DNA of 17,687 nucleotides from GWA1-39-11 sp964640435 (GCA_964640435.1 CAZXFJ010000022.1:1-17687); one strand, 5' to 3'; shown: positions 8,340-14,274, counted from the stretch's first letter. Notes: generated from the letters alone by a model not told the origin. Numbers and translations: made by a program.

Positions 8340-8440
8340 CCTCAAATTGGCTTGCCAGTGGAACATAACTTAGGAGGTCAAACAATATCATTTAGCCATA
8401 AAGCACGGCTAAATGAGGAATTTCACTAAATAAGCGGAAT

Positions 8441-8468
8441 TTGCCACCGATATAGGCAAAACTAAGAT
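8441..8468 (+). promoter_or_regulatory. Possible promoter of cassette A
   Basis: TTGCCA (8441-8446), a 16-nt spacer and TAAGAT (8463-8468). The placement just before GCACATTAAAA parallels the promoter of cassette B. Confidence 0.4.
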
Positions 8469-8472
8469 ATTT

Positions 8473-8617
8473 GCACATTAAAAGATAATACTAGGTTAAA
8501 TAAGCAATTTGGAGTCAAATTATGCCCATCTTGTGGGTAGCTTTATGCTTTATTCGACCAGCGTAAAGCTGGAAAGCACAAAGCTACTCATAAAGAAAAA
8601 CATAAGGAGACCCCGCT
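8473..8617 (+). promoter_or_regulatory. Leader RNA of cassette A with strong nested hairpin
   Basis: It starts with GCACATTAAAA (8473-8483), shared with leader B. A long hairpin follows at 8537-8587: GTAGCTTT with AAAGCTAC, one mismatch, TGCTTT with AAAGCA, a 6-nt bulge, then CCAGC with GCTGG around loop GTAAA. The SD AAGGAG lies at 8604-8609, followed by CCCCGC and the TTG start. TAGCTTTATG (8538-8547) is also identical in leader B. The structure could govern translation or message stability of the cassette (inference). Confidence 0.6.
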
Positions 8618-9175
8618 TTGAAGACTATTGGTAAGCTTGACAGAACTGGTATTGTGGCTATAATCATCGGCTTGGCAGTATGCATGAGCACCGTTGTTTG
8701 CAGAAGCGAACAAGCTGTGCCTACTCCACGCCCAACTTTTATACCACCCACCAGGGAAGCTACGGCAACTCTGAGACCCACAGCTACACCTCCTCCACCC
8801 GCAACACGAGAAGACAACAAACTTCTCTACGGCGGTGTTGAGGTTACGCACGTACTCTCTTGGCAACTTTTATCCAAGAAAGGAGTACGAGTTGAGGAGC
8901 TCACCGACCCAACCCGAACTTTCTTTGTACTGAAGGCTCCAGATATGGACACTGGTCTGTATCTTGGTTCATTCAGCTACAATGTAGTTTTAGGCAACAT
9001 TTATTTGTTGTCCGATCCTACAACAGAAACCCGAGTTGAGACAGAATACCGCCATAGCTGCCTTGAGTCTGCATACAAATTGTGCCGTTGGTACGAGATT
9101 GAGGTCATAATTGAACGTGGCCAAATCGGATTCCTCACGCACGATCTAGGCAGACGCGACGAACTACTGAAGTAA
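8618..9175 (+). CDS. Membrane-anchored protein with Pro/Thr-rich stalk, function unknown (cassette A)
   Basis: The 185-residue product starts at TTG 8618, chosen because AAGGAG (8604-8609) lies 8 nt upstream and because the first residues lead straight into a hydrophobic anchor (about 11-27). Cys22 and Cys28 lie in or at the end of this segment, but the surroundings are not a clean lipobox. Residues 34-64 form a Pro/Thr-rich stalk (PTPRPTFIPPTRE, PTATPPPPATRE) of the kind that spans a cell wall. Residues 68-185 look globular with alternating strands and two cysteines (148, 156). No family is recognised. It is the first gene of a three-gene cassette of membrane proteins and is probably displayed outside the cytoplasmic membrane. 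Confidence 0.8.
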   Translation: MKTIGKLDRTGIVAIIIGLAVCMSTVVCRSEQAVPTPRPTFIPPTREATATLRPTATPPPPATREDNKLLYGGVEVTHVLSWQLLSKKGVRVEELTDPTRTFFVLKAPDMDTGLYLGSFSYNVVLGNIYLLSDPTTETRVETEYRHSCLESAYKLCRWYEIEVIIERGQIGFLTHDLGRRDELLK

Positions 9176-9205
9176 AGCACGAGATTCAAGCAGGAGATAT
9201 AAAAA

Positions 9206-9712
9206 ATGAGCTTTACAACAATTGTCCTGGTCATCATTATGACCGCTCTCCCGATCTGGGGAGTATCGCGCTTCTTGCGCACTCCTCTCATTCGGAAGGG
9301 GAAATTCGGCTGGTACACATCTGCCGTCATCTACCCTCTATTCGCCATCACATTTTGGCGTTTGAGCACTGATCTCGGGCTGAATTTCAGCCTACGGACA
9401 TGTGCGCTCGTGGCTGCATGCTATGCAGTCGTACACCTGCTCACCTTCATTGCAGAAGGTATGAATCCATATAACAATAGAGCCTACGGACTTGCAGTCG
9501 CTTTTCCGTTTTGGTTCTTCGTTGTTGGAATTCCTGTCTCCGTGACAGCTGATATGCACGCGAGCAGTACTTCGAGTGCAACTACGGTCCTAATGGCAGT
9601 AGCAACATTGGGAACTTTTGTTCCCTTTGGAGTATATAAACTCATCGTCTGGCAACCAATAGTTCGGAAGGTCAAAAAACCTGCGCGATCTGGTCCACGC
9701 ACGATTAGTTAA
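9206..9712 (+). CDS. Polytopic membrane protein, function unknown (cassette A)
   Basis: The 168-residue protein has about five hydrophobic spans, near residues 3-20, 37-54, 64-84, 93-112 and 126-148. It ends in a basic tail (RKVKKPARSGPR) predicted to be cytoplasmic by the positive-inside rule. The ATG at 9206 has AGGAG about 10 nt upstream. It follows the anchored protein by 30 nt and precedes the 57-residue membrane protein by 15 nt, so the three are very likely one operon. No conserved polar motif suggests an enzyme or transporter family. Confidence 0.8.
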   Translation: MSFTTIVLVIIMTALPIWGVSRFLRTPLIRKGKFGWYTSAVIYPLFAITFWRLSTDLGLNFSLRTCALVAACYAVVHLLTFIAEGMNPYNNRAYGLAVAFPFWFFVVGIPVSVTADMHASSTSSATTVLMAVATLGTFVPFGVYKLIVWQPIVRKVKKPARSGPRTIS

Positions 9713-9727
9713 AAGAAGGAGTTTGTA

Positions 9728-9901
9728 ATGGCTAGGTCAAAAAAAGGCGATCTGACCTATCTGGATTTCATCAAGTTTGTCATAGGCGCAACTGTTGTAC
9801 TTACCGTCCTGGTCATCATTGCGTATGGAGGCAAAAGCTCTGAGGGAGATGACTCTCCCAACTTCAAGTCTGCACCAACACCCATTACGCGCTCAAGGTA
9901 G
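9728..9901 (+). CDS. Small single-span membrane protein, 57 residues (cassette A)
   Basis: The ATG at 9728 is preceded by AAGGAG (9716-9721) at 6 nt spacing. The product begins MARSKKGDLTYLDFIKF, has one hydrophobic span (about residues 17-33) and a polar tail rich in Ser, Pro and Thr, ending at TAG 9899-9901. The basic N-terminus predicts an N-in orientation with an external tail. It is the last gene of cassette A. The strong SD and tight spacing to the gene before it support it as real. No homologue is recognised. Confidence 0.7.
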   Translation: MARSKKGDLTYLDFIKFVIGATVVLTVLVIIAYGGKSSEGDDSPNFKSAPTPITRSR

Positions 9902-10020
9902 TAAGAAAACAATCTGAGGCAGAATTCCAACAGTCAACTCAACCTAGTCAGGCTAAGCACAAGCCTGCATCCTCGAAAAGAGGAAAAGAATTCACCATAT
10001 AGCGGTGAAAGTGTTGTCTT

Positions 10021-10057
10021 AGTCCGGGGCTTCTGTGATTCACAGGGCCCCGGGACT
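10021..10057 (+). terminator. GC-rich terminal hairpin of cassette A
   Basis: AGTCC-GGGGC pairs with GCCCC-GGGACT with one bulged G, and CTGTG pairs with CACAG around a 3-nt loop. TGAAAG (10006-10011) with CTTTCA (10056-10061) can extend it. Only TTTC follows, so it is not a classical intrinsic terminator. Confidence 0.6.
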
Positions 10058-10076
10058 TTCACTACTCTACGGGAGA

Positions 10077-10115
10077 TTATTTCGAAACAATTCGAGATAA
10101 CTTTTCGTTGATTAG
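10077..10115. repeat. Junction palindrome, copy 2 (upstream of cassette B)
   Basis: TTATTTCGAA (10077-10086), loop ACAA, TTCGAGATAA (10091-10100) form ten pairs with one G-U. TTTCGTTGATTAG (10103-10115) follows, identical to copy 3 over 13 nt. No upstream outer arm is present; TGATTA (10109-10114) can instead pair with TAATCA (10130-10135). Confidence 0.55.
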
Positions 10116-10141
10116 ACTTGAAATTGAAGTAATCATATAGC

Positions 10142-10169
10142 TTGATTATCGATAAATTGAGGCTATAAA
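10142..10169 (+). promoter_or_regulatory. Promoter of cassette B
   Basis: TTGATT (10142-10147), a 16-nt spacer and TATAAA (10164-10169). A start near 10176 gives a leader of about 127 nt. Confidence 0.5.
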
Positions 10170-10182
10170 CGAAGACAAGTTA

Positions 10183-10302
10183 GCACATTAAAATTTCTTT
10201 AGGTTTTTATAAGTGGATAGCTTTATGTTCCTATTATATATAGGAATATTGAGCTGTCCACTTGGCAGTAAGCACGTTTTAGGCTTATAAAGGAGCCCCG
10301 CG
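10183..10302 (+). promoter_or_regulatory. Leader RNA of cassette B with bipartite hairpin
   Basis: It has the same GCACATTAAAA (10183-10193) and TAGCTTTATG (10218-10227) as leader A. The hairpin pairs AAGTGGATAGCT (10211-10222) with AGCTGTCCACTT (10252-10263), 12 pairs with one G-U. A 5/5 internal loop and TTCCTAT (10228-10234) with ATAGGAA (10240-10246) follow. AAGGAG (10290-10295), CCCCGC and the ATG come next. Confidence 0.65.
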
Positions 10303-11001
10303 ATGATCACTGGTACTATTATGAGTTTTGGTCAGGATTTAGGCATAGGGCATATTCAAGGAAAGGATGGAAACATATATTTTATTCACGTAAATGACGT
10401 GAGCAAGGCTGTCTCCACTCCCACTCCGCGCATTGTCCCGAAAGAAAGCCCCAACCTAGTTGCTCTAGCCAGCAGCTTCGTCTGGCCTCAAGCTGGCGAT
10501 GAGATCGCTTTCGAACCTGCAACGAGCAGCGGTGGTGGAATCAAGGCATGTCCTTGGGTTTACCAAGCTGAAATCGACAGGCTACGAGGCGACGCACCGT
10601 CAATTTACACCCGGGATGAGGTGCTTGACTACGTCTATTCACCAGCAGAGGTGAATTTTGACCTCAAGCATGGTCCAGTTGACGAAACTGGACGGTATGA
10701 GGGTATCTTCGCAAGATACCTTTTCTCCGGCTACGGCTGGATCATCTATTTTGACCCTGAGGGCAAACTCTGCGAAATCTACGCTCACATCTCGGATCGC
10801 TGCCTCTTCGGCATCGACGCCGAGGCAAATATGGTTTACTTCGAACCGAGGAAAACCATCTATGAAGAGATTTCGCCGAGAACCGGCGATCGTGTCACCC
10901 TCCACCTTGGCTTCGAGCCTAAGGGGCCGCGTGCGCGCCCATGGGGTTTCCAGTTCGACTGGGATGCTGCAGAGCGAAAGCTCCGCAATCTCAAACAGTA
11001 A
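10303..11001 (+). CDS. Protein with two cold-shock-domain-like (OB-fold) repeats (cassette B)
   Basis: The 232-residue soluble protein starts at ATG 10303, 7 nt after AAGGAG. Residues 3-87 follow the cold-shock domain pattern: GTIMSFGQDLGIGHIQ, then GNIYFIHVNDV, a longer loop, then AGDEIAFEPATSSGGG. Residues 131-216 repeat it: GRYEGIFARYLFSGYGWIIY, EIYAHISD, then TGDRVTLHL. The RNP1-like GxGxI and RNP2-like YFIHV/IYAHI elements are recognisable but diverged, with several aromatic positions kept. Cold-shock domains bind single-stranded nucleic acid and act as RNA chaperones. Typical bacterial Csp proteins are 65-75 residues, so a 232-residue two-domain form is unusual. Its place among strongly folded leader RNAs suggests, without proof, that it acts on them. 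Confidence 0.65.
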   Translation: MITGTIMSFGQDLGIGHIQGKDGNIYFIHVNDVSKAVSTPTPRIVPKESPNLVALASSFVWPQAGDEIAFEPATSSGGGIKACPWVYQAEIDRLRGDAPSIYTRDEVLDYVYSPAEVNFDLKHGPVDETGRYEGIFARYLFSGYGWIIYFDPEGKLCEIYAHISDRCLFGIDAEANMVYFEPRKTIYEEISPRTGDRVTLHLGFEPKGPRARPWGFQFDWDAAERKLRNLKQ

Positions 11002-11043
11002 CTTTTGCTCGCCAACTCATCAATATACGAGGTGAATGATTTT

Positions 11044-11259
11044 ATGTACGGTATCAAGCGATTCACACTGGGACAAGGCAGGTCATCCGTAATCGGCAGG
11101 AAGCCTGAGGATGACGCCCTCGAATGGCTCAACAACAACTCAACTGCCTTCAGGCCAATCAGCCTGACCAAAAACGGCAACGAGGTCCTCGTACTCTATG
11201 AAGGGGTACAAAGACCCATCGAACCTGAAGAAAACAACTTGTCAGAACCCCGCTTCTAG
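11044..11259 (+). CDS. Small hypothetical protein, 71 residues (cassette B)
   Basis: ATG 11044 was chosen because GAGGTG (11029-11034) lies 9 nt upstream; the longer in-frame TTG at 11005 has no SD. The product is soluble and mixed in charge (MYGIKRFTLGQGRSS), with a possible strand-rich core SLTKNGNEVLVLYEGVQ and an acidic tail. It follows the cold-shock-like gene by 42 nt and its TAG stop lies inside the first hairpin of the cassette B terminator. No family is recognised. Confidence 0.65.
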   Translation: MYGIKRFTLGQGRSSVIGRKPEDDALEWLNNNSTAFRPISLTKNGNEVLVLYEGVQRPIEPEENNLSEPRF

Positions 11260-11296
11260 CGGGACTATCCCGGGGCCACATTTTTCGTGGCCCCGG
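11249..11296 (+). terminator. Double GC-rich hairpin ending cassette B
   Basis: CCCGC-TTCTA-GCGGG (11249-11263) overlaps the stop codon. A perfect 10-bp hairpin CCGGGGCCAC/GTGGCCCCGG (11270-11279, 11287-11296) follows, then ATTT. The same two-hairpin layout, with related sequence, ends cassette C. Confidence 0.65.
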
Positions 11297-11303
11297 ATTT
11301 ACA

Positions 11304-11365
11304 CTAATCAATAAGAGCTTGCCTAATAATCAGGACAGGTTATTAGGCAGACTTTCGTTGATTAG
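11304..11365. repeat. Junction palindrome, copy 3 (upstream of cassette C)
   Basis: Outer arms CTAATCAA (11304-11311) and TTGATTAG (11358-11365), 9-nt strands on each side, and inner arms GCCTAATAATC (11321-11331) and GGTTATTAGGC (11338-11348) around a 6-nt loop. The right side is TTTCGTTGATTAG, as in copy 2. Compared with copy 1 the outer arms show a G-C to A-T paired change. Confidence 0.65.
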
Positions 11366-11530
11366 ATGCGATTCAACACAGATCCATAAGCATTGGGCTG
11401 CGCGAATCAATTCAAGTCTACGAAGTACATTAATAATTGAATTACTAGCAAGGCATATAGCCTTAAGGAGGGATGTCAATAGAATTTCATTAACCATGCC
11501 TACCCCGCTTTAAGCATGAAGGAGATACAG
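11366..11530 (+). promoter_or_regulatory. Leader of cassette C with two hairpins
   Basis: AATTCAA/TTGAATT (11409-11415, 11437-11443) and AAGGC-ATATA-GCCTT (11450-11464) lie just before an SD-like AAGGAGGG (11465-11472) that has no useful ORF, only ATG plus five codons. ACATTAA and TACTAG resemble the start of leader A. CCCCGC (11503-11508) and the true SD AAGGAG (11519-11524) follow. Confidence 0.45.
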
Positions 11531-11779
11531 ATGCCGCTTACGTTTAAACACGGTTTTGCAATCGGAGCCGCGATCTTCATGATCTTGACATACGTCGTCA
11601 TGAGCTCGCAATCATCTCGGAAAGCAAGCCCCGAACCGGTCCAATACAGGCCAATTTTTGCGCCGGTTTCAACTCACATCTCTGAGGTATCGTCCACGCG
11701 GATCGTACCAAACAATCTCCCAACACCAGTTCGATCTCTCTACCCGGGATCATCAGATACCCAGGTAAATAAGTTCTAG
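11531..11779 (+). CDS. Small single-span membrane protein with Ser/Pro-rich tail (cassette C)
   Basis: ATG 11531 is preferred over ATG 11516 because AAGGAG (11519-11524) lies between them, 6 nt before 11531. The 82-residue product starts MPLTFKHGFAIGAAIFMI, with one hydrophobic span (about 8-26) and a polar Ser/Pro/Thr-rich external segment without cysteines. The design matches the 57-residue protein of cassette A: a short basic head, one span and an unstructured Ser/Pro-rich tail. No family is recognised. It is followed 16 nt later by the coiled-coil protein gene. Confidence 0.7.
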   Translation: MPLTFKHGFAIGAAIFMILTYVVMSSQSSRKASPEPVQYRPIFAPVSTHISEVSSTRIVPNNLPTPVRSLYPGSSDTQVNKF

Positions 11780-11795
11780 AAAGGATAGTTGGTAC

Positions 11796-12215
11796 ATGAA
11801 ACTTTTTAGTCGCCGGCAGGAGCCAAGACGGCCTCGCATCGTTCGTTCATACGAAGATGAGTCTGAAGAGGTAGAGGCTGAACAGCTTCAAATTGAGCCT
11901 GATGAACTCAGCGTCTTCGACGAAGAGAAATACAATCAGGTAATCTTGGAGCTCAGAGAACAAATCCAACAGGCCCAGGGTCACGTGGCCAGCTTGCCGG
12001 AGGGCCCTTATACGCCGGATCAGGCAACAACGATCCGGCAAGAAACCATGATGATCAAGGTCTGTAGCTACTTTGTCTACAGCCTGGAGGTTGCCATGGA
12101 ACTTCACAAGGAGGTTGATGAGGTTAAGGAAAGGATGGCAACCCTGGAGGCTGAAAACGAGGCTTTCAGAGCCGAATTTCCACCCTTCCAAGAGGAAGAA
12201 ACCAAGCTAGCCTAG
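11796..12215 (+). CDS. Acidic coiled-coil protein, function unknown (cassette C)
   Basis: The 139-residue soluble protein has a basic head (MKLFSRRQEPRRPRIVR) and then a strongly acidic stretch (residues 20-45). Two helical segments follow, about 46-70 and 82-133, the second with clear heptad spacing (LHKEVDEVKERMATLEAEN). A weak SD (AAAGGA) lies about 11 nt before the ATG. It likely partners the small membrane protein just upstream, perhaps as a cytoplasmic scaffold (inference). No domain is recognised. Codons favour GAG and CGC, unlike the backbone. Confidence 0.75.
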   Translation: MKLFSRRQEPRRPRIVRSYEDESEEVEAEQLQIEPDELSVFDEEKYNQVILELREQIQQAQGHVASLPEGPYTPDQATTIRQETMMIKVCSYFVYSLEVAMELHKEVDEVKERMATLEAENEAFRAEFPPFQEEETKLA

Positions 12216-12230
12216 TAATTCAATTACGTA

Positions 12231-12278
12231 CCCCGCCTAACGGCGGACCAGTCCCGAGGCTAGTTACTAGCCTCGGGA
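12231..12278 (+). terminator. Double GC-rich hairpin ending cassette C
   Basis: CCGCC-TAAC-GGCGG (12233-12246) is followed by a perfect 12-bp hairpin, TCCCGAGGCTAG/CTAGCCTCGGGA (12252-12263, 12267-12278), with a 3-nt loop. No T-tract follows. Layout and sequence resemble the end of cassette B. Confidence 0.65.
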
Positions 12279-12437
12279 TACCTAATTTGCCCCAAAAAGG
12301 CCATTTTTAAACCCTTTTTCTTACTTATTTCTTACACTAAATACAACCTATAATATTATAGTTTATGTGTAGATTTAGCTTCATTTTCTGACGGTTAACT
12401 ACCATTTAATAACCTACAAAATGACGTCCTATAGCAC

Positions 12438-12466
12438 TTGACAATTGCTCTGCCATATGCTAAAAT
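12438..12466 (+). promoter_or_regulatory. Strong sigma70 promoter of the DUF11-like surface protein
   Basis: TTGACA (12438-12443), a 17-nt spacer ending in TGC, and TAAAAT (12461-12466). The predicted start near 12473 coincides with a small hairpin. Confidence 0.8.
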
Positions 12467-12473
12467 CCCAAAA

Positions 12474-12491
12474 TTGACTTTCAGAAGTCAA
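12474..12491 (+). promoter_or_regulatory. 5'-end hairpin of the surface-protein message
   Basis: TTGACTT-TCAG-AAGTCAA forms a perfect 7-bp stem at the very start of the predicted transcript. A 5'-terminal stem of this kind can protect a message from decay; an operator is the alternative. Confidence 0.5.
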
Positions 12492-12508
12492 AGATATATT
12501 AATTAAAC

Positions 12509-13204
12509 ATGAAAAAACTTTTCGGTCTTATAGTAATTCTAACTTTCGCCCTTCTATCTGCAGGTTCTGTTAATGCTGCAGGATATGGATACGGACAATC
12601 TACATGTGAAACCATCTATGGTGGTGGAGAAGTTTGTAACAAAGAAATAAAATTCACCATTAATAAAATGGTTCAAAAACCTACTAAAGGTGGAGAATAC
12701 GTTGAAAACCTTACAATCAACGATACTAAATTTGCACCAAGCCAAAACGTAAACTATAAAATTGTTATCACAAACACTGGTAAAGAAGATATTACTAACC
12801 TTAGTGTTGTTGATAATTTCCCACAATATGTGAGCTTTGTTAGCGGTGTTGGAACAGCAAATGCTGGCGCATCTGAAGTTAACTTTGTTATCCCATCAAT
12901 TAAAGCTGGTCAATCAGTTGAATATGTTTTAACTGCAAAAACAGCTGACTTTAACACTCTTCCTGCAAATCAATCTGTTACTTGTGTAACAAATAATGTA
13001 AAAGCAACATCAACAAATGGTGCAACAGCAGCAGACTCTTCACAAATTTGTATTCAAAAAGTTGTAACTGCAACTCCAACACCTGTTATCTTTGATAAAC
13101 CTACCGTTAAAACTGTTCCAGCTACTGGACCAGAACTTGGAATCCTTGCTGGACTTATCCCAACAGGACTAGCTGGATTTTTCATCAGAAAAAAAGCTAA
13201 CTAA
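12509..13204 (+). CDS. Secreted DUF11-like surface protein with sortase-type C-terminal anchor
   Basis: The 231-residue protein has a classical signal peptide (MKKLFGLIVILTFALL, cleavage near residue 23 after VNA) and a Gly/Tyr- and Cys-containing segment (YGYGQSTCETIYGGGEVC). A DUF11-type beta-sandwich covers about 65-160 (NYKIVITNTGKEDITNLSVV, then DNFPQYVSFVSG). After a Pro/Thr linker it ends with VPATGPE, a hydrophobic stretch and FFIRKK. That end is an LPxTG-like sorting signal, so the protein is probably fixed to the cell envelope. Proteins of this architecture are frequent in Microgenomates. Codon use (AT-rich) and promoter style match the backbone, and there is no SD, so this gene separates two foreign-looking blocks. 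Confidence 0.85.
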   Translation: MKKLFGLIVILTFALLSAGSVNAAGYGYGQSTCETIYGGGEVCNKEIKFTINKMVQKPTKGGEYVENLTINDTKFAPSQNVNYKIVITNTGKEDITNLSVVDNFPQYVSFVSGVGTANAGASEVNFVIPSIKAGQSVEYVLTAKTADFNTLPANQSVTCVTNNVKATSTNGATAADSSQICIQKVVTATPTPVIFDKPTVKTVPATGPELGILAGLIPTGLAGFFIRKKAN

Positions 13205-13400
13205 TCCCCTACTCCTAAGGCAGGAGAAAGCAGTTTCAAGCAGTTTCCAATCTCCCTAAATTAGATCCCAACCAACCTTGAAACTTCTCTCTCCGACCTT
13301 AATAAAGGCGCGGATTTCTAGTTTAATAAATTAATTTTAGTTTTAGTTAAAAGCATACTAATAAACTAAATGAAAGTTTTAATAACTAGTTGTTCTTTAA

Positions 13401-13413
13401 AAAGGTATACAGG
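13401..13413 (+). repeat. Left copy of a perfect 13-bp inverted repeat
   Basis: AAAGGTATACAGG; its exact reverse complement is at 17107-17119. The two copies bracket cassettes D and E and mark the limits of the second GC-rich block. No target-site duplication is visible outside the repeats. Confidence 0.6.
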
Positions 13414-13523
13414 AAATTTTATCTATTCACGTAATCTGCTTTTATAAATGGATGAAGGATAGGTAATAATTTTAATTGGTTTTTAAATTTTTCTTTACTT
13501 GTACTTCCTATATTTATTAGGAG

Positions 13524-13590
13524 ATTCAAGCGGGGACATCGCGTACCATATGTTGAAACTGCGTATGGTGCGCGTTTTACCCGTTTGAAT
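13524..13590 (+). promoter_or_regulatory. Leader hairpin of cassette D
   Basis: Outer arms ATTCAAGCGGG (13524-13534) and CCCGTTTGAAT (13580-13590) form 11 pairs with one G-U. A 6/6 internal loop follows, then inner arms GCGTACCATATG (13541-13552) and CGTATGGTGCGC (13562-13573), 12 pairs with two G-U. The SD of the first gene follows 8 nt later. The bipartite design is the same as in leader B, although the sequence differs. Confidence 0.65.
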
Positions 13591-13611
13591 TACAAAACAA
13601 GGAGCGAGCAA

Positions 13612-13809
13612 ATGAACAAGCCCCGCATTGACTGGGATCCAAAGGAAAAAGCAGGTGACCTCTTCTACTCCGGTAGCTGGGTCTACCACTTCTTCCGCTC
13701 AGTTCGCGAACAGAACAAAGACGTCTTTGACGTCTGCGTTATCATCGCAATGACTTTTACCGTCCACCTTTTGTTCAAGCCACCGCGCGAACAAACGGAC
13801 GAGAAATAA
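13612..13809 (+). CDS. Small membrane protein, 65 residues (cassette D)
   Basis: ATG 13612 follows AAGGAG (13599-13604) by 7 nt, so the in-frame ATG at 13585, which lies within the leader hairpin arm, is not the start. The product has a polar N-terminal half (MNKPRIDWDPKEKAGDLF) and one hydrophobic span near residues 43-56 (VFDVCVIIAMTFTVHLLF), followed by a short charged tail. It resembles a tail-anchored protein. No homologue is recognised. Confidence 0.7.
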   Translation: MNKPRIDWDPKEKAGDLFYSGSWVYHFFRSVREQNKDVFDVCVIIAMTFTVHLLFKPPREQTDEK

Positions 13810-13844
13810 TCGGCAAGCTTTAGTTCAAGGAGATTTGACCAAGC

Positions 13845-13997
13845 ATGGAAGCAACAGCCCCGCACGAGGTTGATAAACCTCAAGAGAAGAATGGCAAAAA
13901 GGCTGGACATCAGTCTCGGCCTTCAACCATCTCTTCTCAGAAGACTGTGCAGGCATCTCGCAGGCGCAGACTTCTTCGCCGCCCTCAAAAGCGGTAA
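13845..13997 (+). CDS. Arg-rich basic small protein, 50 residues (cassette D)
   Basis: The ATG at 13845 is preceded by AAGGAG (13827-13832) at 12 nt, slightly long spacing. The product is hydrophilic, with a Lys/Ser-rich middle and a strongly basic end (ASRRRRLLRRPQKR), consistent with binding nucleic acid or membrane lipid heads. It ends at TAA 13995-13997, 12 nt before the next start. Its short length makes it less certain than its neighbours, although spacing and SD fit an operon. Confidence 0.5.
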   Translation: MEATAPHEVDKPQEKNGKKAGHQSRPSTISSQKTVQASRRRRLLRRPQKR

Positions 13998-14009
13998 CCT
14001 CTTCGTGAG

Positions 14010-14207
14010 GTGAACAAGAAGGATATTCCAGACGAAGAGCTCGATGAGCTCATCGAAGTTGCAAAGATTGAAATCAGACTTGAGAAACTCAGGGCTGAAC
14101 GAAAGCTCAATCAGCAACTCAACGGTCACACTCTTCCGCCACCCAGAAAACAATCTTGGTGGCGACGAATCATGCTCTTCAAACCACGTGGTATAGGTAA
14201 GAAATAA
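14010..14207 (+). CDS. Small charged helical protein, 65 residues (cassette D)
   Basis: It starts at GTG 14010, the only in-frame start near the previous stop; the SD is poor, so translational coupling is likely. Residues 5-40 are predicted helical and heptad-like (DEELDELIEVAKIEIRLEKL). A basic, Trp-containing C-terminus follows (KQSWWRRIMLF) that could lie on a membrane surface. No family is recognised. It is the last gene of cassette D. Confidence 0.6.
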   Translation: MNKKDIPDEELDELIEVAKIEIRLEKLRAERKLNQQLNGHTLPPPRKQSWWRRIMLFKPRGIGKK

Positions 14208-14209
14208 AA

Positions 14210-14274
14210 GGGTCGCAAGACCCCAACAGTGCGTGTCTGCCCGTCTATTTGACGGTAATAAAACAGCATGCGCT
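14210..14274 (+). promoter_or_regulatory. Hairpins between cassettes D and E
   Basis: GGGTC-GCAA-GACCC (14210-14223) is a perfect GNRA-tetraloop hairpin that may end cassette D. A bipartite hairpin follows: AGTGCGTG with CATGCGCT (14228-14235, 14267-14274), extended by CTG/CAG, enclosing CCGTC-TATTT-GACGG (14241-14255). Confidence 0.55.

Larger units (their letters stand above)
8263..8617 (+). other. Gap before cassette A: hairpins, promoter and leader, no gene
   Basis: No reading frame with a start signal is visible. The gap holds the junction palindrome at 8281-8339, an 8-bp perfect hairpin ATTTAGCC/GGCTAAAT (8390-8397, 8407-8414), TTTGCC/GGCAAA pairing at about 8440-8459, a CCCA/TGGG hairpin at about 8525-8537, and the promoter and leader of cassette A. 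Confidence 0.6.
9902..10302 (+). other. Gap between cassettes A and B: hairpins, no gene
   Basis: After the cassette A stop there are small hairpins CCTC-GAAAA-GAGG (9971-9983) and TTCACC/GGTGAA (9991-9996, 10004-10009). The GC-rich hairpin at 10021-10057, junction element copy 2, a promoter and leader B follow. I see no coding frame. Confidence 0.6.
13205..13611 (+). other. Gap between the surface protein and cassette D
   Basis: No gene is seen. After the stop there is a weak hairpin (CTCC/GGAG) and a short direct repeat AGCAGTTTC/AGCAGTTTCC. AT-rich sequence without clear signals then runs to about 13500, containing the left inverted repeat (13401-13413). The cassette D leader hairpin (13524-13590) closes the gap. 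Confidence 0.6.

Noticed and set aside
8588..8866. Minus-strand ORFs opposite the start of cassette A
   Set aside because: They are shadows of the anchored stalk protein: Cys/Gly-rich translations of the Pro/Thr stalk, without start signals.
11473..11493. Six-residue leader peptide after AAGGAGGG
   Set aside because: The ATG is only 2 nt from the SD core, too close for normal initiation, and the peptide has no regulatory codon run.
11319..11513. 64-codon ORF on the plus strand
   Set aside because: It overlaps the junction palindrome and leader hairpins of cassette C, has no SD and no protein-like composition.
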